From the NCBI RefSeq assembly GCF_004363775.1, contig NZ_SNZE01000009.1:33571-97570 (forward strand): 64,000 nt of DNA, in the 5' to 3' direction. Of the stretch, positions 45,073 through 55,093 are shown one piece after another (the stretch's first letter is position 1; every line of letters begins with the position of its first letter). The position numbers and the translations under genes are program-made. The DNA is from Hydromonas duriensis (GTDB lineage: Bacteria; Pseudomonadota; Gammaproteobacteria; Burkholderiales; Burkholderiaceae). A model generated the notes under the pieces. That model saw nothing but the letters and a program-made list of their open reading frames with translations. It was not told where the DNA came from and did not search any database.

Positions 45073-47532
45073 TTAGCGTTTGTTCATGTCGCTGATGGGG
45101 CTGCTGGCGGGCGTTTCGTCGACGCTGTCTTCGAATTTGACCGCTTGGTAACCTGCGACATTGTTTTCAAACGTTGAGCGTGGGTCGCTGTTGCCCAGTG
45201 CGCCTAAGCCTTTGAGTTCCAATTGAAAGAAAATCGAGTTGCTCGCGGTGTTTGTACTGCTCGAAATCGTGCGTTCTCCCAAAAGGCGGAAAACCCAGCA
45301 GTCTTTGACGTATTCAATACCGATGATGCCTTCAGAAATGCGGTTGCTTTCGAGGTCATATTTAATGCGAGACACGCCGTATAAGGATTTGGATATTTGA
45401 CTGAGCGGCCATTGGGCTGAGGCATATACTGAGCGAGTGAGGTTGCTGCTCGAGATGCTGTTTTTGTTGAAGCCAATGTTGATGACCTTTTTGAGCGCGG
45501 GCTGCCAGCGCAAATTAAAGTCAAATTTTAGTAATTTACTGTTGTCAAAGTTATATTGTGCAAACGTGTCGAGCCAAAAGTGCTTTTCAACTTGCCCTGA
45601 GGCTGAGAGCAACAGATCTGATTTACGATTGCTGTTGGTTGTGCCGCCTGGCAGTGTCACGCGTTGTTCTTGGAAGTAGTGGCGCTGCGCGGCAGTGATT
45701 TGGAAGAGCTGCTCGCCTGTGGCTTGCGCCAACCAACGGCTGGTTAAGCCAAGTGAAACTTGATTCGCTTCTCCGATGCGGTCTCGACCTGTGAAAATGT
45801 TTTCACCATAAATGTGCGATAAATCAAAGTCGGCGAGAGCTGAGTCAAAGTTCCATATTTTGCTTTGGTCTCTATAAGGAATGTACAAATAGTACGCGCG
45901 TGGCTCAAGGGTTTGAATCACGGGTTGCCCCAGCCATTTGGCGTTGTCGCGTTCAAAGATAAGCCCCGTGTCCAAGCTGGTGATGGGCAATATGCGACTT
46001 GGGTCTTTGTCGTACGCGCTGTCTACTCGAGACAGATTGTATTGAGTGGCATATAGACCAACTTTAGGAATCACAAAACCTGCTGCATTGCGATATTCGT
46101 AACGAATGCTTGGGTAGGCCACATGACGCCAGCCTTCGGCGTAGCTTGTGTTTGGGTGAGTGAAGCGCGTGCTTTCGATGTCAACATTGGCGACCCAGTT
46201 GCCTTGACGCTCCGCGCCCGTGATGCTCAGTTGTGGTTCAAAATCATAGGGCACGCTGACGCTGTTGGTCGCATCTTGTAACGTTTGATTGGTTTTTTGG
46301 CGCAGGCGTGTCGTCCAGTTGCCTTGGCTCAGTTGCACTGCATATTCGCTGGTCAAAATGCGGTTGGATGCGTTGGTGTTTGGCGTGCGGATGTCGTCTA
46401 AATAAGCATTGTCCGAGGCGCGTTGTGCATCCACATCCACTTGCCATTTGGCCTCACCCAAGTCGCCCGACATGCTGTGTTGGATGCGCCAGTAGTGGCG
46501 TTGGCTGTCGGTTAGTTTGTCATTTGGCAGGTAGTTGGCGTATATCGAGCCTTGCCCGTATTGACGGGTGAGGTAACGGTATTCGCCTCCTAACTTAACG
46601 CCTCGTTTGGTCGTGATGCCTGGGTAAAGGGTTAAATCATAGTTAGGGGCAAGATTGAAATAGTAAGGAACGACTAAATCTACGCCCGTACTGGTTGAGA
46701 TGCCAAGGGTCGGTGTCAATAAGCCCGATTGACGGCGATTGCCTATGGGAAACTGCATATAAGGCGTGGCTAAAATCGGTAAGTTCTTAAAAATCAGAAC
46801 AGAGCTTGTGCCTGTGGCAAGGTCGCTGTCTTGGTCAACCAGCAATGTTTTGCTTTTTAAATACCAGTCTGGGTCTTCGGCTCGGCAGGTGGTGTAATAC
46901 GCTTCTTGCATGAGGGCGCGACGACTGGAGAGCATGGCGAGTGACTCGGCCTTGCCTCGTCCTTCTGTGGCGTTGATTTTAAATGTGCTGTTGTCCACTT
47001 CTGCTTTTTGGGTGGCGAGATTGTATTGAATCACTTGTCCCGACACTTCATCACCTGCCCCATTGCGCATGACGGCGTGACCTGTTGCGGCGACTTGTTC
47101 GCTGGGGTAGTCGTAATTGATTTGATCGCCTTGTACGCGCATGTCGTTGCGGGCAACACAGGCTTTACCGTTGAGAATCAGGTTGTCATTGACTTGTCCG
47201 CGCAGATGGTCGGCATCGGCGATGGTGCTGTCTGTAGGTTGGGCTTGGATGGTTGCACCCGTGAGGTCGTCGCAGTATGGCAGGGCATTTTTAGGGCCGT
47301 GTGGTAATAAGAACTTCTCTTTGCGGCTTTCAGTTGTAGTGGCTGTGCTGTGTGCAGTAGGGGCTGCGGTGGGCTTCACATTTTCGAGGGGGGCGGGTGT
47401 TGGGTCTTGCTTGGCGGTGTCGATGCTCACTTGTGCGTGGCTGTAAATCGAAACTGTCGAGAGCAACATGACCACAAAGCGCACATGCTGTACCAATGGC
47501 TTCATTAATAACAAGGAGGGGGTTTTCAACAT
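45073..47532 (-). CDS. lptD: LPS-assembly outer-membrane protein LptD
   Basis: About 819 residues. A signal peptide leads into the N-terminal OstA/LptA-like domain (DDLTGATIQAQP..., QGDQINYDYPSEQVAATGHAVM) and then the long beta-barrel, which ends in strands around NSIFFQLELKGLGALG. It inserts LPS into the outer leaflet with LptE. The ATG at 47532 (MLKTPSLLLMKPL) is used; an ATG at 47505 is a fair alternative. It is divergent from amgK. Confidence 0.93.
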   Translation of the reverse strand: MLKTPSLLLMKPLVQHVRFVVMLLSTVSIYSHAQVSIDTAKQDPTPAPLENVKPTAAPTAHSTATTTESRKEKFLLPHGPKNALPYCDDLTGATIQAQPTDSTIADADHLRGQVNDNLILNGKACVARNDMRVQGDQINYDYPSEQVAATGHAVMRNGAGDEVSGQVIQYNLATQKAEVDNSTFKINATEGRGKAESLAMLSSRRALMQEAYYTTCRAEDPDWYLKSKTLLVDQDSDLATGTSSVLIFKNLPILATPYMQFPIGNRRQSGLLTPTLGISTSTGVDLVVPYYFNLAPNYDLTLYPGITTKRGVKLGGEYRYLTRQYGQGSIYANYLPNDKLTDSQRHYWRIQHSMSGDLGEAKWQVDVDAQRASDNAYLDDIRTPNTNASNRILTSEYAVQLSQGNWTTRLRQKTNQTLQDATNSVSVPYDFEPQLSITGAERQGNWVANVDIESTRFTHPNTSYAEGWRHVAYPSIRYEYRNAAGFVIPKVGLYATQYNLSRVDSAYDKDPSRILPITSLDTGLIFERDNAKWLGQPVIQTLEPRAYYLYIPYRDQSKIWNFDSALADFDLSHIYGENIFTGRDRIGEANQVSLGLTSRWLAQATGEQLFQITAAQRHYFQEQRVTLPGGTTNSNRKSDLLLSASGQVEKHFWLDTFAQYNFDNSKLLKFDFNLRWQPALKKVINIGFNKNSISSSNLTRSVYASAQWPLSQISKSLYGVSRIKYDLESNRISEGIIGIEYVKDCWVFRLLGERTISSSTNTASNSIFFQLELKGLGALGNSDPRSTFENNVAGYQAVKFEDSVDETPASSPISDMNKR

Positions 47533-47803
47533 AACAATAGCCAACAAAAATGTGTCATCTAACGTTTATTCGGTGACGACTCAAAAGATGAGAACGGTGC
47601 ATTTGGCGCACAGATTCAGGTAAAATGCAGCGTTCTAAAAACACGGAGCAGACGCAAGACCGACTATTTGCGCTACGAAAACAGCTGCAATTGTACCCGA
47701 TTATGTTCATTGTGGAGAAGTAAGCTGTATGTGCGCTCAAATTCGGTCGTTGGGTATGTTTGAGGTGGGTTTCATCTTTTCATTTTTTATATAGACAAGC
47801 ATC

Positions 47804-48853
47804 ATGAATACAATATTACCGCAGGATGAGCGCGTCAATGCCTTGGCGCAATGGTTGAAAACGTTGCCAGCAGATTTTCAGATTCAACACGACACGTTGA
47901 GTGTGGCCTCGGCGGATGCAAGTTTTCGCCGTTATTTTCGCGTGCAAAGCAGTCGTTCAACGCATCCGTCGCTGATTATTATGGACGCGCCACCTGCGCA
48001 TGAGGATTGCAAGCCTTTTATTCATGTGGCGGAGCTGTTCGGGCGCAGCGGCGTGAATGTGACGCACATTTTGGCTCAAGATTTGACGCAAGGTTTTTTG
48101 TTGTTGAGTGATTTGGGGGCGGCCACCTATTTGTCGGTGTTGGACAATGATTTGAAGCAAGCCGATGGTTTGTATCGCGATGCCCTGTCGGCCTTGGTTC
48201 GCTTACAAAAGGCGAGCACCCCAGATGAGTTGCCCATGTACGACCGTGAGCGTTTGCTCAACGAAATGTTACTATTTCCGCAATGGTATCTTGGTGTGCA
48301 TAAAAATTACCCCCTAACAGATGCCCAAACGGCTCAATTGACTCGCATCTACAATGTGTTGCTCGACAATAACCTTGCGCAGAGCCAAGTTTGGGTGCAT
48401 CGGGATTATCATAGTCGTAATTTAATGGTCGTGAATGGACATAATCCAGGCATTTTGGATTTTCAAGATGCGGTGTATGGCCCGATAACCTATGATTTGG
48501 TGTCTTTATTGCGCGACGCGTATATTGAATGGGATGAGGCGCAGCAAATTGATTGGTTGGTGCGTTATTGGGAACAAGCCCGAGCAGAAGGGTTGGCTGT
48601 ACCCACTGCATTTGACGATTTTTATCGTGATTTTGAGTTCATGGGGTTACAACGGCATTTGAAAGTATTGGGTATCTTTGCGCGCTTGTATCATCGCGAT
48701 GGCAAGTCGGGCTATTTGAAAGATTTACCGTTGGTGCTCAAGTACACTCGCCAAGTGGCCGCGCGTTATCGTGAGTTTGCACCGTTACTGCATATTTTGG
48801 ATGCTGTGGCAGACGATGCTGCTGATACAACTCAAGTCGGTTATACGTTTTAA
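47804..48853 (+). CDS. amgK: Cell-wall amino-sugar kinase AmgK
   Basis: 349-residue aminoglycoside-phosphotransferase-fold kinase. The catalytic loop is VHRDYHSRNLMV and the metal loop GILDFQDAVYGP. AmgK phosphorylates anomeric N-acetylmuramate (and GlcNAc) in the MurU peptidoglycan-recycling shunt; the adjoining murU supports this rather than drug resistance. Confidence 0.9.
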   Translation: MNTILPQDERVNALAQWLKTLPADFQIQHDTLSVASADASFRRYFRVQSSRSTHPSLIIMDAPPAHEDCKPFIHVAELFGRSGVNVTHILAQDLTQGFLLLSDLGAATYLSVLDNDLKQADGLYRDALSALVRLQKASTPDELPMYDRERLLNEMLLFPQWYLGVHKNYPLTDAQTAQLTRIYNVLLDNNLAQSQVWVHRDYHSRNLMVVNGHNPGILDFQDAVYGPITYDLVSLLRDAYIEWDEAQQIDWLVRYWEQARAEGLAVPTAFDDFYRDFEFMGLQRHLKVLGIFARLYHRDGKSGYLKDLPLVLKYTRQVAARYREFAPLLHILDAVADDAADTTQVGYTF

Positions 48854-48924
48854 ATAGGGCGAGTCGACTTGAAGTTTAATCTTTCGAGTTTTGAGTTTTA
48901 TTTTTTATGTTTTGAAGGGATGTC

Positions 48925-49662
48925 ATGATACAGGTTGCCATGATTTTTGCAGCAGGGCGCGGCGAGCGCATGCGGCCGCTGACGGATGTTAAACCCAAGC
49001 CCTTGCTTGAGGTGGCGGGTAAACCGTTGATTGTGTGGCAAATTGAGGCGATTGCTCAAGCCGGTATCCACGATATTGTCATTAATCACGCGTGGTTGGG
49101 CGAGCAAATTCCAGTGGCGTTAGGCGATGGTTCTCAGTTTGGCGTGCGTTTGCATTACTCTGCTGAAGGTGAGGCGCTTGAAACTGCAGGCGGCATTGCG
49201 AAGGCGTTGCCATTGCTTAAATCATGTAGCGACAGCCCGATTTTTTTAGCGGTCAGTGGCGATGTTTACACGAATTATAATTACGCGCGCTTGCATGCTA
49301 AAGCCGCCGAGCTGGCTCGTATGGAACAACCTCACATGCATTTGGTCATGGTCAATAATCCAAGTTTTCATCAAGCGGGCGATTTTGCACTCGATGCGGG
49401 CAAGCTGTACTCAATTGAAGCGGATGTTGGGCAAAAGCTAACTTTTGGCAACATTGGTTTGTACGACATGCGTTTGTTTGAGCCATTGCCCGTTGGCGAT
49501 AAAATCCCCATGAGTCCGTATTATCGTGACGCGGTTGCGCAAGGCGTGGCGAGCGGCGAGTATTTTGATGGTGTTTGGGAAAATGTGGGAACGGCTGTGC
49601 AATTGGAGGCTTTAAATCAAAATTTAAGCCAAAACACCTCTAATCTTTTGGTTCGCTCTTAA
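48925..49662 (+). CDS. murU: N-acetylmuramate-1-phosphate uridylyltransferase
   Basis: 245-residue nucleotidyltransferase with FAAGRGERMRPLTDVKPKPLLEVAGKPLI as its N-terminal nucleotide loop. It makes UDP-MurNAc from MurNAc-1-phosphate, the product of AmgK. AAGGGA precedes the ATG. Cells with amgK-murU recycle peptidoglycan past the fosfomycin-sensitive MurA step. Confidence 0.92.
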   Translation: MIQVAMIFAAGRGERMRPLTDVKPKPLLEVAGKPLIVWQIEAIAQAGIHDIVINHAWLGEQIPVALGDGSQFGVRLHYSAEGEALETAGGIAKALPLLKSCSDSPIFLAVSGDVYTNYNYARLHAKAAELARMEQPHMHLVMVNNPSFHQAGDFALDAGKLYSIEADVGQKLTFGNIGLYDMRLFEPLPVGDKIPMSPYYRDAVAQGVASGEYFDGVWENVGTAVQLEALNQNLSQNTSNLLVRS

Positions 49663-49710
49663 CTTTGCATTGGGCGCATTGGGTGTCTACTTTGTCCCAC
49701 TATGTTCGAT

Positions 49711-49743
49711 AAAAAAAGCCGCTCAATTTAAGCGGCTTTTTTT
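49711..49743. terminator. Bidirectional intrinsic terminator between murU and msbA
   Basis: AAAAAAGCCGCT (49712-49723) pairs with AGCGGCTTTTTT (49731-49742), with A and T runs on both sides. It serves the two convergent genes. Confidence 0.92.
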
Positions 49744-49747
49744 GATG

Positions 49748-51595
49748 TTAAGTCATAGACGGCAGTGCGCTTAAGTGTGCGTACAGGCCATTTTGAGCCA
49801 AAAGCTGTTCATGCGTGCCTTGTTCAACAATCTGCCCTTCATTCATGACGATGATGCGATCTGCTTTTTGAATCGTCGATAAACGATGAGCAATGATGAT
49901 GCTGGTGCGACCTTGCATCAAGTGCTCAAGGGCTTGTTGCACCGCTCGTTCAGACTCGTTATCGAGCGCGCTGGTTGCTTCGTCTAAAATCAATAACGGC
50001 GCATCTTTTAAAATCGCTCGTGCAATGGATAAACGCTGTCGTTGTCCGCCCGAAAGTTGGTTGCCATTGTTGCCTATTTCCATGTCCCAACCGTTGGGGT
50101 TGTCTTGAACAAAATCCCAAAGATTCGCCGCTTTTAAGGCGTGTTCAACATCTTTGGGGGTGGCATTTGGCTTACTGTAAGCAATGTTGTTGTATAACGT
50201 ATCGTTGAATAAAAACACGTCTTGCGACACCAATGCTATTTGTTGACGCAAGCTGGCCAAATCAATGTCATTCAGTTTGTGTGAGTCGAGGTAAATCACG
50301 CCTGATGACGGCTCAATGAAACGCGGTAACATGTTGATTAAACTGGTTTTTCCACTGCCTGAGCGACCAATTAAAGCCACTTTTTCGCCCGCTTTAATTT
50401 CAAGATTGAAATCATTCAGTGCTTTTCGTGTTTGGTTGTCATAACTAAGGTCGATGTGTTCAAAACGCAGTTGCCCCGTAGAGTGCTTTAATTTGATTGT
50501 GCCTGTATTGCTTTCAGACGGCTCGTCAATAAATTCAAATACCATATCGGCCGCGACAAACATGCGTTGCATCGGCGTGCTGAGATTGGACAAATTTTTC
50601 AAGGGACTAATCAATTGCATCATGGCCACGATAAAAGCCATGAACTCACCTACGGTGGTGATGCCGTGCTGACTTTGCCAAAGGGCTATAAAGATAACCA
50701 CCGCCAGAGCCAAAGAGGCAATCAATTCACTAATAGGCGATTTGGCAGACGTGGCTTGAGCCAATTTTTTAGTAAAACGCAAAATGGCATTGTTTTCCGC
50801 CGCAAAACGTTCTTCAGCATGCGATTCACCGCCGTACAGCTTCACCACTTTGTGACCGTCATACGTTTCATGAATGGTGTGGGCTAGACTTTTTAATTTC
50901 AGTTGAGAATCTTGGTTCAAAACCCGTAATCGTTTTCGAAAATAGCGCGACAAAAGCCCCAAAATTGGAAAAATCAATAAAACAATTAAACACAATTGCC
51001 AATTGAGGTATAGCAACACACAGACCAGCCCTAATACGGTCAAAGAGTCGCGTGAAAGAGTGATGAACACACTGGTGGCATTGCCAATCGCGGCCTCAGC
51101 ATCCAGTAAAAAACGGTTGCTCGCAAATGCACTCGGGTGTGACGATTGATATTTTGCAGGCAAGTGGAGCATTTTATGAAACATCAGACCCCGTACTTCT
51201 TTAAGCACCACTGCGCCGACCCACGATAACTCATAATTGCTGATGTAGCGACAGATGCCTCGAAATATAATCAGTACAATCAAGAAAGTAGGCACTAACC
51301 ATACTTTAGCAGGTGTGCCCCAAATCCAATAGGTGAGGGTGGCGTACAACTGCTTGATATAAGCAAAAATACCGCTGCCTTGTAAAATAGGCGGTGTATT
51401 GCTGGTTGAACTAAAACCTTGATTGATTAAAGGGGCAATAAAAGCGGCCAGATAACTCTCCGTAAACGCCACGCCAACGGTAGCAAGCAGTGCAAAAAAT
51501 ATACGCCACTTGTAAATAACGACATACGACATTAAACGCTGAAAGTTTTGTGTGTCTTTGATGTTAAATAAATTAGAAAAGAGATTGCGCAGCAT
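49748..51595 (-). CDS. msbA: Lipid A export permease/ATP-binding protein MsbA
   Basis: 615 residues from the ATG at 51595, with GGAAG upstream. Six membrane helices are fused to one ATPase domain: Walker A GRSGSGKT, signature LSGGQRQRLS, Walker B LLILDEATSALD and the H-loop in IIAHRLST. It flips core-lipid A across the inner membrane. The frame is open to 51685 but that extension is not family-like. Confidence 0.9.
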   Translation of the reverse strand: MLRNLFSNLFNIKDTQNFQRLMSYVVIYKWRIFFALLATVGVAFTESYLAAFIAPLINQGFSSTSNTPPILQGSGIFAYIKQLYATLTYWIWGTPAKVWLVPTFLIVLIIFRGICRYISNYELSWVGAVVLKEVRGLMFHKMLHLPAKYQSSHPSAFASNRFLLDAEAAIGNATSVFITLSRDSLTVLGLVCVLLYLNWQLCLIVLLIFPILGLLSRYFRKRLRVLNQDSQLKLKSLAHTIHETYDGHKVVKLYGGESHAEERFAAENNAILRFTKKLAQATSAKSPISELIASLALAVVIFIALWQSQHGITTVGEFMAFIVAMMQLISPLKNLSNLSTPMQRMFVAADMVFEFIDEPSESNTGTIKLKHSTGQLRFEHIDLSYDNQTRKALNDFNLEIKAGEKVALIGRSGSGKTSLINMLPRFIEPSSGVIYLDSHKLNDIDLASLRQQIALVSQDVFLFNDTLYNNIAYSKPNATPKDVEHALKAANLWDFVQDNPNGWDMEIGNNGNQLSGGQRQRLSIARAILKDAPLLILDEATSALDNESERAVQQALEHLMQGRTSIIIAHRLSTIQKADRIIVMNEGQIVEQGTHEQLLAQNGLYAHLSALPSMT

Positions 51596-51759
51596 GGGGG
51601 ACTTCCAATTCGTAAAATTCAAGCTTCTGTGGCGGCTATTATCTCTTGATTTTAACATGCTTAGGCGATATAAAGCGTATTGCAAAATGTCTGGTTTGTT
51701 GTTTAAGTTGGATTTGGATTTTAAAAGCAGCTAGGTTTGACCTTTGAGTGAGCAGGCAA

Positions 51760-51768
51760 TGTTATAAT
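51760..51768 (+). promoter_or_regulatory. Extended -10 promoter of the polysaccharide cluster
   Basis: TGTTATAAT at 51760-51768 is a perfect -10 with the TGn extension. No -35 at standard spacing was found. It would give an untranslated leader of about 120 bases before wzm. The 300-base gap before wzm shows no gene and no JUMPstart-like sequence. Confidence 0.55.
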
Positions 51769-51895
51769 ACGCAGTTACAGGAGTTTTTTTGATGCTTGTT
51801 TTCAATTTTTAAATATTGAATATTAAGTTGAGTCAGAGCATGATGAGGGTGTTAATGCGACGTTTTAAGTTGTTTGGTTAAGCGAGGGTGTTCAG

Positions 51896-52666
51896 ATGTT
51901 AGAAATTTTAAAAAGTATCCGCTCCACGCAACAGTGGTGGTATTTGGCTTGGTTTGATATTAGACAGCGTTATCGTCGTTCGGTGCTTGGCCCTTTATGG
52001 ATTACGATTACGACGGGAATTATGGTTTTAGCACTGGGTGTGCTGTGGTCTACACTTTTCAAAACTGAGATTCGCGAGTTTATGCCCTATTTTGCGGCGG
52101 GCTTGATTATTTGGGGGTTTTTATCTACCCAACTGAATGAGGCTTGCGTGGGATACGTCCAATTTGAAGGGTATATTAAGCAAATATATTTGCCTTTTCC
52201 TTTGTATGTTTTAAGATTTTGGGCGAGAAATTTGATTTTTTTAGCACATAACATGCTGGTTTTTTTGGGTGTGTGGGCTTTTTTTGGCTTTTATTGGATG
52301 CCTAATTTTCTTCAATTGATTCTAGGTTTTACAATCTTGTCCAGCATCTTGTTTTTCGCTTCAATTCCTATCGCAACGGTGTGTGCGCGCTTTAGGGATA
52401 TTACACCGATAGTGCAAAGTATGATTCAAATTGCCTATTTTTTCACCCCTATCATGTGGCAAATCAAAGTGTTGCCAGAGCGGTATCATTACTTGGCAGC
52501 TTACAATCCTCTATATCATATTTTGGAAATTGTTCGAGCCCCCTTGCTTGGTCAAAGTCCCGCTTTAGAATCTTGGCTGTGTTCTCTTGCTATATTGGTG
52601 TTTAGCATGCTGGTTGCCGTCTTTTTTAATAATAGATACAGTAAGCGTATTGCTTATTGGTTGTAA
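51896..52666 (+). CDS. wzm: Polysaccharide ABC exporter permease (Wzm-type)
   Basis: 256-residue ABC-2 type permease with six hydrophobic segments. The opening WWYLAWFDIRQRYRRSVLGPLWITI is characteristic of the TagG/Wzm/KpsM family, and QIAYFFTPIMWQ and YNPLYHILEIVRAPLLG are typical of the C-terminal half. It exports an undecaprenol-linked glycan with the ATPase encoded next door. Confidence 0.9.
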   Translation: MLEILKSIRSTQQWWYLAWFDIRQRYRRSVLGPLWITITTGIMVLALGVLWSTLFKTEIREFMPYFAAGLIIWGFLSTQLNEACVGYVQFEGYIKQIYLPFPLYVLRFWARNLIFLAHNMLVFLGVWAFFGFYWMPNFLQLILGFTILSSILFFASIPIATVCARFRDITPIVQSMIQIAYFFTPIMWQIKVLPERYHYLAAYNPLYHILEIVRAPLLGQSPALESWLCSLAILVFSMLVAVFFNNRYSKRIAYWL

Positions 52667-52686
52667 GACTCGAGAGAGAAATTCAG

Positions 52687-53424
52687 ATGACCGCTTATAT
52701 TTCAACCGAAAACTTGGGTGTCCACTTTCCAGTGTTCAACAGCAGCCATCGCTCACTGAAAAAAAGCATTATCAGCATATCAACGGGGGGGTTAGTCGCT
52801 AAAGACAGCCGAGACCATGTTGTGGTGCGAGCCCTTGAGGGCATTAATTTAAATTTGAAGCAGGGTGACCGCGTTGGGTTGTTGGGGCATAATGGCTCGG
52901 GTAAAACCACTTTGTTGCGCGCATTGAGTGGTGTGTATGCGCCCACCGAAGGCAAGATAGAAGTGAAAGGTCGCATTGCCACATTGCTTGATATTAATTT
53001 AGGCATGGATGGTGAGGCGACTGGCTATGAAAATATACGTATTCGTGGTTTGCTCATGGGCTTGTCTTTGGATGAGATAGAAGCCAAAATTGACGAAATT
53101 GCTGAGTTTACAGATTTAGGTGAGTATCTTGATATGCCCATGCGAACCTATTCTTCGGGTATGAATATGCGGGTTGGCTTTGCGGTGTCGACTGCTATTG
53201 ATGCGGATATTGTATTGATGGATGAGTGGTTGTCCGTCGGAGATGCTGAGTTTCAAAATAAGGCCGCCAAACGCTTGAATGATATGGTTGAGCGCGCTTC
53301 TATTTTAGTTCTGGCCTCACACAGCATTGACTTATTAAAAAAGACATGTAATAAAATTATCCATATGGAGCACGGTCGAATAGTGGGTGTAGACCATAAT
53401 GATATTGTTGATTTAGCCCAATAA
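52687..53424 (+). CDS. wzt: Polysaccharide ABC exporter ATPase (Wzt/KpsT-type, short form)
   Basis: 245 residues from the ATG at 52687. Walker A is GHNGSGKT (67-74), signature YSSGMNMR, Walker B IVLMDEWLSVGD. It ends just after the nucleotide-binding domain and lacks the C-terminal carbohydrate-binding domain of Wzt proteins that recognise a capped glycan end. It is partner to wzm. Confidence 0.9.
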   Translation: MTAYISTENLGVHFPVFNSSHRSLKKSIISISTGGLVAKDSRDHVVVRALEGINLNLKQGDRVGLLGHNGSGKTTLLRALSGVYAPTEGKIEVKGRIATLLDINLGMDGEATGYENIRIRGLLMGLSLDEIEAKIDEIAEFTDLGEYLDMPMRTYSSGMNMRVGFAVSTAIDADIVLMDEWLSVGDAEFQNKAAKRLNDMVERASILVLASHSIDLLKKTCNKIIHMEHGRIVGVDHNDIVDLAQ

Positions 53425-53553
53425 ACATCAAGATTTGTTTTGAATTTGAGTTAAAGACGATGAGTTAATCTGCAAAAGTCTGTTTTTATAATTGCTATCA
53501 TTTTTATCAAAATCTTGTGATGAAAATGAGTGGCCCTTTGATAGAGAGTAAGC

Positions 53554-54969
53554 ATGTTGCTTCCAGTCATTTTATCAGGCGGTGCTGGTACTCGCTTATG
53601 GCCCGCTTCACGTCAAGCATTTCCAAAACCATTTATGACTTTAGGCGGTGCTACGCTATTGCAACAAGCTGTAGAGCGAGGTTTAGCGTGTGGTACCGAT
53701 GATTTTTTGATGGTGACGAATCAAGAGTATCTTTATCTGACAAAAAGCGTCCTTAAAGATTTTTCTGATGGTCTAAGAAGCACTTATTTGCTAGAGCCCA
53801 AAGGTCGAAACACGGCACCTGCCATTGCACTCGCCGCGTTATTTGTGCGCAAGCAATATGGCGATGATGCCGTTATGTTAATTTTACCAGCGGATCACTT
53901 GATTCCAGATACGGAATCGTTTGTCGCTAACGTGTTAGAAGCGAAACGTCATGCTCAGCTTGGTCAGCTTGTTACTTTCGGCGTTGTGCCTACCAGCCCA
54001 GAGACTGGTTTTGGTTATATTGAAGTCGAGAAAGCAACACGCGACTCTCAAAAGGCTTTGCGTTTTGTAGAAAAGCCCGATGCAACCACAGCTCAAGAGT
54101 ATCTTGCGACAGGTCGCTACTATTGGAACAGTGGCATGTTTTGTTTTACCGCGGGAGCTATTTTAAAAGCATTTCAAGCGTACTCGCCAGAAGTGCTCGA
54201 GGCGGCGCAAAATGCAATGAGTAGCAGTAAAACTGAAAATGATGTCACAAAATTTGATGTGCATGATTTTAGTTTGCAGCCTGATATTTCGATTGACTAC
54301 GCTGTCATGGAGCATGCGGATAATGTCACATTGGTTCCTGCCAAATTTGGTTGGAGTGATGTGGGTTCGTGGCCAGCTGTTGCAAATGGGTATATTCCTG
54401 ATAATAGTGGCAACACTTTTCTTGCGGACGTTGTCTCTATTGACACGTATGACACGCATGTTCAAGTTGAGGCTCACAATGACAAAATTGTCGCCACTGT
54501 CGGTTTGAATAACTTAGTGATTGTTGACACTCCCGATGCTTTACTTGTCGCGCATAAAAATGTTGCGCAAAAAGTTAAAAATGTCGTTGATGTTCTTAAA
54601 TCGCGTAAACATGAAGCAACTCATTTGCCCGCTTCAGTCAATCGACCATGGGGCACTTATGCAACCCTCAAAGAAGAAAAAAACTACAAAGTTAAACGTA
54701 TCACGGTTTCTCCTGGTGAGTCCTTGAGTTTGCAATACCACCATCATAGAGCAGAGCATTGGGTGGTGGTGCAAGGTACAGGGGTGGTCCAAATTGGTGA
54801 GGTTGAATATACAACGAAAGCGGGGGAGTATCGCCACATTCCGCTCGGTGAAACGCACAGGTTAACTAATATTGGCGATGACGAGTTGGTTTTAATAGAG
54901 GTTCAATACGGCACGTATTTGGGCGAAGATGATATTGTTAGACTTAAAGATGTCTATGGCCGTACTTAG
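53554..54969 (+). CDS. manC: Mannose-1-phosphate guanylyltransferase / mannose-6-phosphate isomerase
   Basis: 471-residue bifunctional type II enzyme. The nucleotidyltransferase part opens PVILSGGAGTRLWPASRQAFPKPF; the C-terminal cupin isomerase has QYHHHRAEHWVVVQGTG and the metal-site histidines. It makes GDP-mannose for the surface glycan. GAGAG precedes the ATG. No phosphomannomutase is in view. Confidence 0.94.
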   Translation: MLLPVILSGGAGTRLWPASRQAFPKPFMTLGGATLLQQAVERGLACGTDDFLMVTNQEYLYLTKSVLKDFSDGLRSTYLLEPKGRNTAPAIALAALFVRKQYGDDAVMLILPADHLIPDTESFVANVLEAKRHAQLGQLVTFGVVPTSPETGFGYIEVEKATRDSQKALRFVEKPDATTAQEYLATGRYYWNSGMFCFTAGAILKAFQAYSPEVLEAAQNAMSSSKTENDVTKFDVHDFSLQPDISIDYAVMEHADNVTLVPAKFGWSDVGSWPAVANGYIPDNSGNTFLADVVSIDTYDTHVQVEAHNDKIVATVGLNNLVIVDTPDALLVAHKNVAQKVKNVVDVLKSRKHEATHLPASVNRPWGTYATLKEEKNYKVKRITVSPGESLSLQYHHHRAEHWVVVQGTGVVQIGEVEYTTKAGEYRHIPLGETHRLTNIGDDELVLIEVQYGTYLGEDDIVRLKDVYGRT

Positions 54970-55093
54970 TTTAATATTTAAGCGAAAATTAGATTTTTTC
55001 AATGGCTTAAGTCAATGAACTATGTTTTTTACAATAGTTTTTAAGAGTTAAAAATAACGTTATTTAAGTGTTTAGCATAGAAAGGTTATATTT

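Noticed and set aside
51596..51895. JUMPstart/ops element before the polysaccharide cluster
   Set aside because: No GGCGGTAGCG-like sequence is present in the leader.
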